Below, piece by piece: positions 43,959 to 55,675 of a DNA stretch of 64,000 bases (positions are counted from its first letter, which is position 1; each line of letters opens with the position of its first letter). The stretch spans positions 1-64,000 of the forward strand of contig JAHLKH010000103.1 of assembly GCA_025526915.1 (NCBI GenBank), written 5' to 3'. The DNA comes from Entophlyctis helioformis. Its lineage: Eukaryota; Chytridiomycota; Chytridiomycetes; Chytridiales; Chytriomycetaceae. Below the pieces are notes generated by a model. That model was given only the letters and a program-made list of their open reading frames with translations, had not been told where the DNA came from and ran no database searches. A program made the position numbers and the translations under genes.

Positions 43959-44029
43959 ACATTTCCATGCTGAGATTCTTGGCATGTGCATTATATTGAT
44001 CTGTTTCTGTGTTTGTGTAACCGACGATT

Positions 44030-44135
44030 TGGTCTCATGCAGCCACTGAATCAGCGGCAGACGGCCCGTGTGTGCTGCGCCGTCGATGGCGCCGTGTTTG
44101 CACCAGCAGCCATGCTCGTGCAGCCAACATGCCGC
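44030..44135 (-). pseudogene. Ankyrin-unit remnant
   Basis: Reads WLHEHGCWCKHGAIDGAAHT then GRLPLIQWLHE, clearly an ankyrin-family unit pair close to members 1-4. It is cut off on both sides, between tRNA-Pro(CGG) and the TAF3 promoter. Confidence 0.75.
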
Positions 44136-44284
44136 TGCACGATGGCGTGGCCAGCGTGCATCGCTGCCCAGCCGCCTTCCTCGTTGCTGTCGCGGGTTTC
44201 CGTCCAAGATCAGCAGCAGCGCAACGTCGCAACCTCACAACCACAACCACAACCACAACCACAACCGCTGCAACGACCGCCCGC

Positions 44285-47200
44285 ATGGCCAGCCGCATCG
44301 CCATCGACGTCATGCGCATGTCCCTGGCCCGCCTGCTGCACCTGCACGGCGTCGACCGGCTGCCAGGCACGGCGCAGGATGTGCTCATCGACGTGTCGGC
44401 CCGCTTCCTGGAGCTGCTGGCCCGCACGGCACACGAGACGGCGCAGCTGAACGAGCGCACGCAGCCCAGCCTGGCCGACCTCGTCGTGGCCTGCGAGCTG
44501 GCCGGCCTCGACGTGGCCGAGCTGGCCGACTACGCCCGCGACTGGCGGGCCCGGTCCGTCTCGCTGGCCGAGAAGCGCGCAAAGGCCTCGGCGCTCGGGC
44601 CGTCGGGCGCTGGGCCGTCGGCAACCTCGACTGCTCTGCCGGCCGCCGCTGCTGGCGCTGGCCCGGCTGCCGGTGGCCAGAGCGACGCTCAGGCTGCTGG
44701 CACTGCAGCAACCACAACCACAGCGGCACCACCAACAGCAACAGCAGCAACAGCAGCAACAGCGGCCGTGGTGCCCGACGAGCGCACGATTCCGCCCTTG
44801 GGGTTTCCGCGCATGGAGCCTGGCCCATTCCCGCTAAGTGTGTGTTGTGCGCTGCCCTAGATCCGCTCACGATCCGTCGTGTCTGACACCTGCGTCTGCC
44901 TTGCATCCGCCCAACAGACCCAGATCTGTTCGTTGAGGACGACGAGACCGCCTCCAGTCCAAGCCAAACGACTGCCGGACACGGCGACGACGATCTGATC
45001 AAGCGCGAGTCTGCCAGCTGCACCGACATGGACGTCGATGCTCCCGAACGCGATCTCGTCAAGGTCGAGAGCGGTGCCGACCATGCAGCGGACGCAGACA
45101 AGCTGCAGTACGTCGATCCGACACTGCCTCCCCTGCCAACAAAGAAAGACCTCGAGCTTCTCGAGCAGGCGATCCAAGAAGCAGAGGCTCCGGCAGCGGT
45201 TGAAGCGCCTGAATTGCTGCTGGATCTTGAGGAAGATCTTGCCGACGAAGGCGAGTTCGGCCGTGGCAGAAGCGGCAATCCCTACGCCGGCCCGGTCTCC
45301 TACCATGACTCGCAGCTGCTGGCCAGCGGCCGCAAAGTCGCGTCGTTTCCCGCGTCTGCATCCAAGCCAGGCAGCCGCATCAAGGACCTGGGAGACGACA
45401 TGCAAGTCGACACGCAGTTGCCTGCACACCTACAGAACCCTGAAAAGACGTCGTTTGATCTGCTCGTTGCGGCCATCCAGAGCATCAATCTGCACTCGGC
45501 ACCCAACCTGGTGATCCCCAACGACGACATGGTGCGGTACATGACCCGCCGCGAGATTGTCGGCATTTCCTTCCTGGGCGACTCGCTCTTCCCCCACGAT
45601 CGCGGCTTCATCGACGATGTGTTTGTGATGACGCTGTCCAACATGGACGCTGTGTTTGGCTGCGAGAAGATGCCCGACGAGGCCGTGTCGCTGCCGCCGA
45701 TCGATCAGATGCTGGACGTGCGCACTCGGCACGATCTGAGCAACAAGCGTGTCTCGAATGCAGCTGCCTCGGGCACGGGTGCAAATGCGCCGCCTTCCAT
45801 GGCCGGCGGCATGTCTGGCGCTGCATTAGCCATGGTGCCATCCATTCCGACTGTCAAGCTCAAAGCGCCGCTTCCAGGCACGCCAGCTCCGTCAGCCCAA
45901 AAGGCTGGCGCTGGACAGCCGGCAGACAGCGCGACCGCTGCATCAGAGGCGCCAAGCACACCGGCGGCATCAGCAGGTGACGCGACCGTCTCTGTAAAGA
46001 AGCCGCGGACCACCAACGCAAAAGCACCAAAGTCTGCCAAGCCGCCTGCAGAGGAAGCGTCGACGGTTCCGTCGACACCGACACCTGCAGCAGCAGCACC
46101 GCAAGCAGATGCGGCCAAAAAGGCCGATCAGACGCCCCTGCCTTCTCTAACGCTCAAGCTCGCGCCGCTTGCACCGCCGCCTGCCCAGCAGACGCCAACG
46201 CCACAGGCAAAGCCGCTGGGAGATGCAACGCCAGGCACCGCACCAGTTTCTGTCAAGCTCGAAGCAGGAGCAGCCGACGCAGCGGCAACACCAAAGCCCG
46301 CCGCCAAATCCAAGCCACGGCCCAAGCCCACGCCCAAGCCTGCCGACGGTGATGCTGCAGCGGCTGGCAAAGATGCGAGCAAGGCGGCCCCGTCTGCTGC
46401 CGCATCGGACGCTGAGGCGCGGCCGTCCAAGCCAGCGCCGTCGCCGCGCAAGAAGCCTGCCAAGCCAGCACTGCCTGCAGAGGCACCGACGGCCCAGCCA
46501 CCAGCAGCAGCAGCCGCATCGTCCTCTGAGGCATTGGCGCCAACGCCCTCAAAGCCAGCACCTGTGGCGCCGCATATTGCGCGTGTCCAGGCAACGTCGG
46601 CAACGGCCAGCACGCCCCCAAAGCTAAAGTTCAAGCTGACGGTCGCGCCAAGCACGCCTGCACCTGCATCTACTCCAGCCGCTCCAGCCGCTCCCGCGAC
46701 GCCTGCACCTGCCGCTCTCTCGGTTCCCGCCACGCCTGCACAGGCAGCTACGCCAACACCGGCCCCACAACCTCCCAAGCCAACCAAACCGGCTGTGCCT
46801 GCGCCAGCACAGCAAGCCTCGCGACCCGCAACGCCATCTGGACCTGCAGAGCCAATGCCTTCCTTCAAGTTGACGTTTTCCACCAAGCCGCGCACCGCCA
46901 CGCCTACCCCCAAGCCATCCACGCCACAGCCAGCACCGGCGCCATCTCAACCCTCGGCACATGCGGCTGTCTCGTTGCCAGCATCTGCTCCCGCGCACCA
47001 TGCCAATCGCAGTCCAAAGCCCAAACAAAAGCCCAAACCGCCGGCGCCAGAGCCTGCACAGACACCATCGCGTCTTCCCACAGCAGCGGCCATGCCACCG
47101 CAGCAAGCACCCATCTATTCCACACCAGCAGCACTACCGCCAGCACCAGCACCAGCACCAGCCGCATCCACCGACGAAGAGGTCATAAACTGCGTCTGCG

Positions 47201-47331
47201 ACTTACCGGCCATTGACTATGGCCTGTTCATGGTGGCATGCGATGTCTGTAGCCACTGGTTCCACGGCCATTGTGTCGGCGTCATGTCTGATGTGGATGA
47301 ATGGGTGTGTCCACGATGTCGCCGTCGATGA
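44285..47331 (+). CDS. TAF3: TAF3, TFIID subunit with histone fold and PHD finger
   Basis: Two exons, 44285-44837 and 44918-47331; 988 residues. The N-terminal 80 residues are a bromo-associated histone fold (IAIDVMRMSLARLLHLHGVD ... LIDVSARFLELLARTAHETA), which pairs with TAF10 in TFIID. The middle is Ala/Pro/Lys-rich and disordered, with a Glu/Asp-rich segment. The last 50 residues are a C4HC3 PHD finger (CVCDLPAIDYGLFMVACDVC, HWFHGHCVGV, WVCPRC) that in animals reads H3K4me3. Yeast Taf3 lacks the PHD, animals have it. The aromatic DYGLFMVACD region is compatible with a methyl-lysine pocket. The start was chosen at the ATG right before the fold. Confidence 0.85.
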
Positions 47332-47991
47332 ATACAGCGCGTGGTTTTTGTTGCCTCTTGTCCATTCATTGTCATCAGCATGTACGGTGCGTGGTCGCGC
47401 TTTGTTGTTGACGGACGCGTTGTGACGGCGCGATACACAGAGAGATGCAGAGAGAGAGATGCAGAGAGAGTGGCTGAACAAAAGTGCCCCAACATATGCG
47501 CAGGACGTCCACCTACTGGGTCTCTTTCCAACCGTCCTGGTAGTCGTGCGGGTGCGGCTGGGTCTTGTAAGTTGCTGGCTATGGCTGTATCGCTGAGCTG
47601 TAGCGCTGATGGATGCCGACTGACCAAGCTGGCGGTCCAAGCCTGGGGTCGGCCGCAGGGGCAGGCGCCGCCAGGCATGCCACCACGCACAGGTGCAGTC
47701 CACGTTTTTGGTTGGGGTGTCCGTCTTGTTGCTGTACTGACCGCTGCGGCGACACCATGCCGTGCCCTGGCTGGCGTAGGCGTGCAGATGGTGAGACCGT
47801 GTCGGTTGCGTGTGCTACTGCTGGTGGTGGACGCACCACTGTTGACTGACAACAAACCCGTTTGGCATCGTTGCAAAGCCTCCTGGCACAGCCAACCGCA
47901 TCAACCAGGCGCGTCCGGGCACTGCCGCACGTGCGTTTGGACTCGCAGTGTCCTGCATCGCCTTGCACCCCGCACTCTGCTCGCGACTGAC
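47332..47991. other. Intergenic between TAF3 and IFT74; possible small minus-strand gene
   Basis: About 660 bp. On the minus strand, open stretches around 47790-47720 and 47570-47500 could form two exons of a small protein ending HPHDYQDGWKETQ, with plausible splice signals (GTGCGT donor, ATAG acceptor). I do not recognise it and give it low weight. The first part of IFT74 (a basic N-terminus) may also need an exon here. Confidence 0.25.
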
Positions 47992-50415
47992 ATGCGGCAT
48001 GCAACGCGCTTGCAATCAGGCATCAACGTCATCGACCGCCCGACCACACAGCAGGGTCTCGGCGGGATCAGGATCAAGAACCAGGGTCCAGGACGCATGG
48101 TCCAGGACGTCACGTTCTTCCAAAACGAGCTCCGCCAAAAGGTCAACATCCTCGCCGAGGAGATCTACCGCATCAACACCGAGATCGACACCGTCACCAA
48201 AGAGAACAGCAACTATGCCACGTTTGAGAAAAGGTGCGTCGGTGCGGCCGTGCGGCGATGCGTGTATTGCGGCGAACGGATGCTGACAGGCGTGATTCTT
48301 GGCTCGACTGTGTTGAAAGGGCGGACACGCTTGCTGAGGAGCTCAAGGAGTTGCAGGGACAGCTGGGCGATCTTAACACGCTGGTCGACAAGCTGCACAC
48401 TGATACGGATCTGGACGAGCTGGAGCGGCAGTACAATCAGCTCAAGGCAAAGAACCAGCGCGAGAGCCAGGTGCTGGACGAGATCTTTATGCAGCGCCAG
48501 CAGTGAGTTTTTGCATGCATCGTCGCAACGACAAGTCTGTTGCTGCTGACTTGCGTTGCATGGCAGGCGCGAGGCGACTATCCGCGATATTGAGAAGCAG
48601 ATTGGCGAGGAGCGCCAAAAGGCCGAAGAGCAGATCAACGAGCTTGTATGTGCATTGGGCATTACCATGTGGGCCGCCACGTCAACTGATGTGCATGGTT
48701 GTGGCAATAGGACCCGGCCCGTCGCGCCGAGTACCTGAGACTCAAGGACGAGAACGACAAGCACCTGGCCGCCATCTCGCGGTTCCAAGACGAGATGGAG
48801 CAGATGGCGCAAAAGTCCCAAGCCATGCAGCTGGTACGCAGTTTCCTTGGGCCGAGTACTTTTGCAGCATGCCACGGCAGAAATCTGACACTCAAGACAA
48901 CAGGAACTGTCCCAAGATCTCATCAAGCAAAAGGCAGTGTCGCTGCATGAGCGTCTGAACGAGGTGCGCGAAAAGAAACGCGAGCTGGAGGAAGCCATCA
49001 AAAAGGCCGAGAATGAGTCGGGTCCCCAGGAAAAGGCCCGCCTGCTTGACCAGGTGGGTGACTCGAATCTGCGTAACCACGTGAATGGCTCTGTTCAAAA
49101 GAAGCGGCTGATGGTGGATGTCGTGCGTGCATGCAGGTCAAGGAAGACAACCTCGAGACGTCAGGAATGGAGCGCAAGATCACCGAGCTCGAAGACCAGA
49201 TCCGCAAGATCAAGGAGCAGATTTCTCAGGCCGATGCCGAGCTTGATCCTGCACAAAGTGGGCATCATTTCACTGCGTTTGAGCCCTGATTGCAAAGCAC
49301 AGTACTGACACGCGCTGCTGGCTGCCACAGACGAGCGCAACGCCAAGTACGAGGAGCTTCTCAAACGCGACCGCGACATGCAGGCATTCTTGGACAGCTT
49401 TGACGAGAAGCGCCACGAGTGTCTGACACGCAACCAGGACTCTGAGCGCAACATTGTCGAGCTGCTTGAGCGCATCAAGGTTAGGCGGCCACCGCGTACC
49501 TGGGTCAATGTGATGCTGTGCACTGACATGAGAATGGCCAGACCATGTCCAAGAAAGACATGAGCAACCTGCCGTCTGCCGATGGATTCAAGGAGCTCCA
49601 GGGCGACCTCGCGTTCAAGGAGAAGGAGATGCAAAACTCTGAAAACACCATGGAGGCTCTTGTCCAGGGTCAGCGCCATTGCACAACTCGTGCCCGCCGT
49701 TTGCAGTGCATCGCCATACTTACATGCTGGCGTGCTGATGGGTGCCGCAGAGCGCGATCGCCGCATGCAGGATCTCGAAAAGGTTGGCCAGCTCGAGACC
49801 AAACTCAATGCCGAGCTCAAGCATCTCCGCGAGAAGCAGCAAGCCATGACCGACGACATGTCCAAGATCCGCAACATTGACGGCATCAAGCGCGAGGCTG
49901 AGCTCACCAAGAAGGTATGTGTCCGCTCCCCTTCTCTCCTCTGGCCACTGTGCATCTGCATCGCAGTGAAGGCAGCAGGGCAAGACGACTGGTGGCGGTG
50001 GTGGTGCTGACACGGCGGAGCAGAAAAACGCGACCGAGAGAGAGGATCTGCAGCTCAAGCGCGACTCGATGCGCATTGCCGTGCAGATGATCACGAACCG
50101 GTACGAAGCCAAGAAAGCACAGCTGCACGAGAACGAGACGTACACGCAGCTCGGTGCGCTTGAGCAGCGGCTGCGCCATCACGAGGGTGTCACGTACGGC
50201 TTCAAAGACTGTGAGTGGTTGTGTGGTGCGCCGTGGGTTGGGCGGCAGCCGGCTGACATGCGTTGGATGCGATGGACGGACTGGATGGATGGGCAGACAT
50301 TGCGTCCAAGACGGCAGAGAGCGACTACAAGCCGCTTGTCAAGGACGTGCTCAAGCGCATGGACGAGCTCAACGGACAGCTGGGCAGGCTTATGGCTATG
50401 CCCGCCGCACGCTAG
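47992..50415 (+). CDS. IFT74: IFT74, intraflagellar transport complex B subunit
   Basis: Eleven exons, 47992-48233, 48320-48502, 48567-48645, 48711-48833, 48904-49053, 49137-49257, 49331-49479, 49533-49668, 49751-49914, 50024-50210 and 50297-50415; about 550 residues. The N-terminal signature DRPTTQQGLGGIRIKNQGPG, followed by the YEKR-ADTLAEELKELQGQLGD-type segment, is diagnostic of IFT74. The rest is almost all coiled coil (ERQYNQLKAKNQRESQVLDE and so on) up to the conserved end KPLVKDVLKRMDELN. IFT74 pairs with IFT81 to bind tubulin during flagellum assembly, which argues for a zoosporic organism. The basic region upstream of the chosen ATG may be in a missed first exon. Confidence 0.9.
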
Positions 50416-50467
50416 TCTGGCCAGGCTGTTTGTGTGGGCTGTGCACCAAGCTCTGTCATGCAGACCC

Positions 50468-50473
50468 AATAAA
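50468..50473 (+). promoter_or_regulatory. Polyadenylation signal AATAAA
   Basis: AATAAA 53 bp after the IFT74 stop. The following gene begins within about 60 bp, so the two are tightly packed. Confidence 0.5.
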
Positions 50474-50530
50474 GGAGCGCGGATCTGGACGGCATCTGTG
50501 CATTGTGGCCGACTTCCGCCATCATCGCAC

Positions 50531-50671
50531 AAGTCCGACAGTCGACTCGGCCAGCGATGATGACAGCGACAGCAGCAGCAACAGCGGCGGCGGTGATGCA
50601 GCAGAGCAAGGGGCAACCGCCGCCAGCAACAGCAACAGCAACAGCGACCACGGCCACGGCCAAGAGCATCG

Positions 50672-50718
<47 letters not shown>

Positions 50719-53700
50719 GCATCGTACCGCAGTCGGCGCGATCCAGCCCAGCGCACTCGAGCACACACAGCGCAGATTCGGCGCAGGCGCAGGCACACGC
50801 ACACGCTGGCGGAGCTGCCGCCCACCCGCTGTCCCGCTTCTTCATCACGGGCAAATACTCGGACGCCGTTCTGCGTGTGCGCAGCCTGGCCGACACGGGT
50901 GCGTCCTGCCTGCTTGTATCTACATCTGCATCTGCCTGTATCTGCATCTGCCTTTGTCTGCCTATGCCACGACACCTCACACGGCACCTTGCACTGCTTG
51001 CCCGCACCGCCCGTCTCGCTTCATCGCGTCTGCGCCGCCATCGCTCGTCCCATCTCGCTGCTGTTCACAGCCCACGTCGTCGACGTGCCCGTGCATCGCA
51101 TCGTGCTCGCTTCGCAGAGCCACTTCTTCGACACGCTCTTCTCGCAGGCGCCTGAAGACGAGGCCACGCTCGGCACGTTTGAAGAGCGCGCACGCCGCTG
51201 CGGCGTGTGGTCCGTCGTCGTGCAGAGCGACGCCCTCGTCCGCATCCTGCTCGAATGGCTGTATCTCCGCACGGCCGATCTTGCCCGCGACACCTGCTGG
51301 GGCGTTCTGGCCCTTGCCCGCTCCTTCTTCGTGTTCGACCTCGAGGACTACACGGGCCGGTGGATCGTCGACAACCTGCTGTCCAGCCCGGCCGGCACCC
51401 ACAAGCCGGCGGCCGAATGGTTCGAGTACCTGCTCGCCGCATTCCACGCCCACGTGCCCGACAGCGTCATCGAGTCGCTGGTCGAGGCCGCCGTCGTCGA
51501 CGATCAGGCGCTGGATGCCGCTGCCCGCGAGGCCGACGATGCCACAAAGTCGTTCCGGCGCTACATGCTTCTGCGCAACCTGGTGCGCGCAGGCGATCTC
51601 GCCCGCAAGCCGCTCACGAACCACCAGGTGCGATTCATCTTCCGGTCGCTCGATCCCAGCCTGTGGGCCCGTGGCCAGCTGCAGCAGGCGTACATGGACG
51701 GGCTGCTGCCGCGGGACAAGGTCAGCGCGAGTCTGGCCGCCTGCGACTCGCGCAACAGCTCTGCTCCGATCTCGCCCATCACGCCCACGTCGCCGCCGTT
51801 GTCGGTGATCGCGCAGACTCGCCGCCTCTCCAAGATTGCCTCTGTGGCTGACTCGCCAGCCGCAAGCACAGTGCCGAATGCACCAGTAGCAGCAGCACCA
51901 TCCGTCGCACCGACAGCAAGCACGACCCTTGCGTCTGACCCTGTCCGTGGTTCAAGCCATGCCACTCTCCGAAGCAAGGCGGATGGCGGAGATTGCGATG
52001 CAACTCAGCCAGTCCCCGCCGTGAGCACTGCCACAACAGCAGCATCGCACAGCAACGACGGCAGCAAGGCTCGAGTGAGCGCTGATCGCGAGCCAGACAT
52101 GACAACGATCAAGCAAGCCACCATCCGTCCGTCGCGCCAGAGTCTCGCTGCACTCTTTTCTGGCGAGCCGGCGTCCCCGCAACTGACCAAAGACGATGGC
52201 ATCATAGCACCATCGCTCACCACCGCATCTGCCGACTCAAGCATCAACGCGTCTGAAGGCCCAGCGGCCGCCAACCAGCCGACTGCTGCCCCGCTGCCTG
52301 GGTCGTTCCCGAGCGAGAAGATGGGAGACCATCCACGAGATGCCAGAGCTGCTGTCGCCCGTCTCTCCGTCTGACAGCCAGCAACCACCACACGCTGCGC
52401 CGTCCGACGAAAAGTCCACCACATCCCGCAGCCTCACCTCTTCGATCGCGTCGTCCATGTCAGCACTCTCGGATGTCGCCATGAGCGTGCTCATGTTGCA
52501 GCGACGCGAAGTGTCCACTGGCCAGCAGAATGGCGCGGACGCATCCGATGCCTCGGCTGTCAGCGGCGCGAGCTCCGAGAGCATCCTGCCCGCCTCGACG
52601 CTGTCGCCGACACCCAGCGGCGAGAATGGCGTGGACGTGAATGGCGACCAGCCAGACGAGCGGGCCGCACTGTGTGAGACACCTGAGCAGGGCATCATGG
52701 CCATTCGCGCACAGCTCGATCGCATGCTTGCTGAACAGCAGGACTTGTACGACCGCAAACAGGTGCAGGAGACTGAGTCTGCGACCCGCGCCTCCATTCC
52801 AGTCCTGCAGCGCAACAATGGCGACCTGCCCACCAAGCCGTCCACGCCGGATGTGCTGCGCCAAGTCAGTGCCCGGCTGCACTCGATCTCTGGCTCGACA
52901 CCGTCGCAGCAGTCTGCGGATGAGCGGGACAGGGCGGTAGTCGACTATGTGATTGATCCTGCGTCGCTGCCGTCGCCACCACCGCCCTTTGAGGCATCAC
53001 GGCACTCGACAACCCATGCCACGCGTGTTGATGCCGCATGGCCGACAGCAACGACTGCACCGTCAGCCGAGACGCAGAGTGCTGCTCCTCCCTATGAAGG
53101 CTGCCAGACCCGCGACACACACACGGAGCATGGCAAGTAACGGCCGCTGCTGCTCGCTCGAGGGAATGGCTTGAACTGACTCGTATCGTAACCAGACCAC
53201 CGATCGCTGTACGATCTGAACAACCAGAGCTTCACAACCGTCGACGTGTTCCAGAACGGCGTGCGTGCCATCAGGTCGCCGCAGTCTCAGCAGCCCCAAG
53301 TCGCAGACGCAATGCTGCTGCGCGCCAGAAAAGCCCAGCAAGCCATTCAGATGCAGTCAGGTCTGGCACAGCAGCACAGTGCACGGCCGCCTCTAACCGG
53401 TGGCGATGCAGCCATTTACAGCAACGGTGTCGCGAATGGCGAGCAGCACAAGCAGCAGCGCATGCATTACCAGCAGTACCAACAGCACCAGCACCTCCAG
53501 CCATACCAGCAGCCAGAGTATGCGATGCAGACACCGACGCAGGCGAACCGCAACGCTCCATTCAAGCCGTCGCCCCAAGTGACATCTGCTGGCCGATCTT
53601 CGATTGGGTACCATCCCCTGCCGCAGCCTCCCATTGACGCACGACAGACTCGCAACATCGTCGTGCACAACCAGCAGCCGGCATCGTTTGCCCAACCCGC

Positions 53701-54538
53701 ATTGCCGCCAAAGGAATCTGGCAACGCAAGCGGCAACCACGACACCATGAACAACCAGCACCGTTCATGGCGCACAATGCAGCACGACGGCAACAGCAGC
53801 ATGATGAGCGAACAGAGCATCGGCAATGTGTCCATGCGTCAGGACGGGCGATCCATCCAGCAACAGCACCAGACGGGCGGGGCCAACAAGACGTACACGC
53901 TCCGATCGTCGGCATCGACCTCGTTTTTGTCGTCCGCCATGGCAGCCGCAGCTGCAGGCGCGCGCGAAATGTCGCGGTCCACTCTCAAGAGCCTCAACAA
54001 GTCGTCATCCGATCTCGCCGGCCAACGGCAGCTGCAGCCACACTACCAAGCGCAACAGCCATCCGCGCCAGAGTCTTTCCAGCAGAGGACGAGCGCATCC
54101 AGCCACGACCGACGGTTCTCCATGCCGCCTCCTGAAGCGTGCTCGTCGTTCATGGACGACTCGTCTGACCAGCTGGACGTGAGCGGGTCCAACAACAGAT
54201 CGTTCCGCATGCTGCGTCTCAAACACGCCAGCCACCTGCCCGCCGGCGATCCCGCCCCGCAGCCTGTTATCCACCACGCCAAGCAAGGCCCGCCGCCCGT
54301 CTCGCCTCGACACGCCGGCACATCGTCGTCGTCAGTATCAATGGATATGGGCCGTGGACCAGGCGCCTTCAGTTTGTCGGTGAGCCATGCTGCAAGCTTC
54401 GACAATGGCCACAGACAGCCGCAACAGCAACAGCAACAGCAACAGCAGCCTGCATTGCCGACGACTGGCACCATCAAGAAACGCATCTCGATTATGGGTC
54501 TCATCAAGGGTCTTGGCAACACTAGCCGTATTGAATGA
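50531..54538 (+). CDS. BTB/POZ domain protein with long disordered tail; one frameshift
   Basis: Exons: about 50531-50898, 51071 to about 52335, about 52335-53132, and 53196-54538 (about 1250 residues). The start codon is unresolved because exon 1 has no clear in-frame ATG after 50531. The BTB fold is split by intron 1: FFITGKYSDAVLRVRSLAD before it, then VPVHRIVLASQSHFFDTLFS. BACK-like helices follow (WLYLRTADLARDTCWGVLAL and on). Near 52.30-52.34 kb the frame moves by one base (SEKM to WETIHEMPELLSPVSP) with no intron visible. The last intron is GC-AG (GCAAGT at 53133). The tail is Ser/Gln/Pro-rich with poly-Q and ends KRISIMGLIKGLGNTSRIE. BTB proteins often recruit Cul3 or self-associate; the role here is unknown. 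Confidence 0.7.
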
Positions 54539-54856
54539 AACACTCGTCTTCCTGTACACCAATGACATGGATGGTCTGATCGGACGCGCACATTTCCGAG
54601 AGTCGTCGCGTTTGCAGAGCGTTCGGATGCCTCGAAAACGCGCATGAATGTGCGCATGCATGGGGGAAAGATTGTGCGAAAGGTTGTGCCAAGTCACGCG
54701 TAATTTGACTTTTGGCTATTGCAAATGAACTTGGCCTCACTTCCGAAAATCCACGACTGTCCTGCTCCGCAATCCACTCGAACAAAGATGCAGTCGCGCA
54801 GTTGGATGCGTATGGTCATGATGGCGGAGTCACGGACAAAAAAGAAAAATAGAGAG
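54539..54856. other. Intergenic, no gene seen
   Basis: 3' flank of the BTB gene and 3' side of tRNA-Pro(TGG). No supported open frame. An A-rich stretch at 54838-54852 gives, on the minus strand, the T-run terminator expected after the tRNA. Confidence 0.4.
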
Positions 54857-54929
54857 GGGGTCACCCCGGACTCGAACCGGGAGCCTCTCGCACCCAAAGC
54901 GAGAATCATAACCCTTAGACCAGTAACCC
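54857..54929 (-). tRNA. tRNA-Pro (anticodon TGG)
   Basis: 73 nt. Acceptor GGGTTAC pairs with GTGACCC (one T-G pair). The anticodon arm CTCGC-TTTGGGT-GCGAG gives TGG. It is close in sequence to the CGG tRNA at 43.9 kb. A LINE fragment starts 170 bp upstream of its 5' end. Confidence 0.9.
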
Positions 54930-55101
54930 CCAACTCTTGTGAGATTCTCCGCCCGTACCGAATATGAATCCACCTACTATCAGGATGGACTGAATCGTTT
55001 CTGCACTTGTTGTCACCATACCGACCGAATGGAAAGATGCATCAGACAGAGTGCTTTATTTGCGGCTTAGTAGTAGATATCCTCGTCTTCGTCGTACACG
55101 G

Positions 55102-55536
55102 TCGCCGCGTATCTGTGGGTGTCCCACATTCTCGTGCGTTGCAATGGCACGTGCTGCTGCAAACCGTGCGTCCAAGCCACGCTGCCCGTGCGCTGTGCGG
55201 ATAGCCACGATCCGCTCCTCTGTGCACTCGAGCGCAAAGTGCGCAATCTCCAGCGTGTTTCCCAGGTCCTCGCCGCACATGATGCAGCATGAGCCGTCAC
55301 CAAACGGGTGGGCTGGGTCGAGCAGGTTGGCGTTGATAGCGCGGCGAGCCGTGTAGATGCCGCCCACGCGTGCAAGCATCAGGAACCGTGCACCTTCCGA
55401 GCGTCGCGGGTCAAAGACCGGATCTCGTATGATATTGGCTGTCTTCTGCATCTGGAACGCAGTGTAGATGGCAGCCGTATCGCACTTGCTGGCAGACTTG
55501 AGCGTGACAGCCTGGCCGTATGCCTTGAGGCGTGGC
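55102..55536 (-). pseudogene. Internal LINE fragment (copy 2)
   Basis: About 435 bp matching the C-terminal third of the LINE protein (KSASKCDTAAIYTAFQMQKT ... CCIMCGEDLG ... HFALEC). Both ends are missing: it lacks the reverse transcriptase core and the LINE 3' end. It is fused directly to the 5' flank of ankyrin member 4. Confidence 0.85.
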
Positions 55537-55675
55537 AGGTCTGGACACTTTCTGCCAAGACCGCTGCACAGCAAGCGAGCGAGCGGACCAGCAAAGCCAA
55601 GAGTGCCGCAGATGAACGCGGTCGCGCTTTTTGTTGTGGTTGTCTGGACAACCAAAGAGCGAGCAAGCGGCTGCG

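Noticed and set aside
46128..46922. Long Gly/Ala minus-strand frame opposite TAF3
   Set aside because: It is the complement of the Pro/Ala-rich linker; composition explains it.
47217..47876. Minus-strand 219-codon frame upstream of IFT74
   Set aside because: It overlaps the TAF3 PHD exon and shows no recognisable domain; only a weak two-exon alternative is mentioned.
50580..50720. CAG/AAC repeats as a CRISPR-like or satellite array
   Set aside because: They are simple codon repeats encoding Gln/Asn/Ser runs at the start of the BTB gene; no spacer structure.
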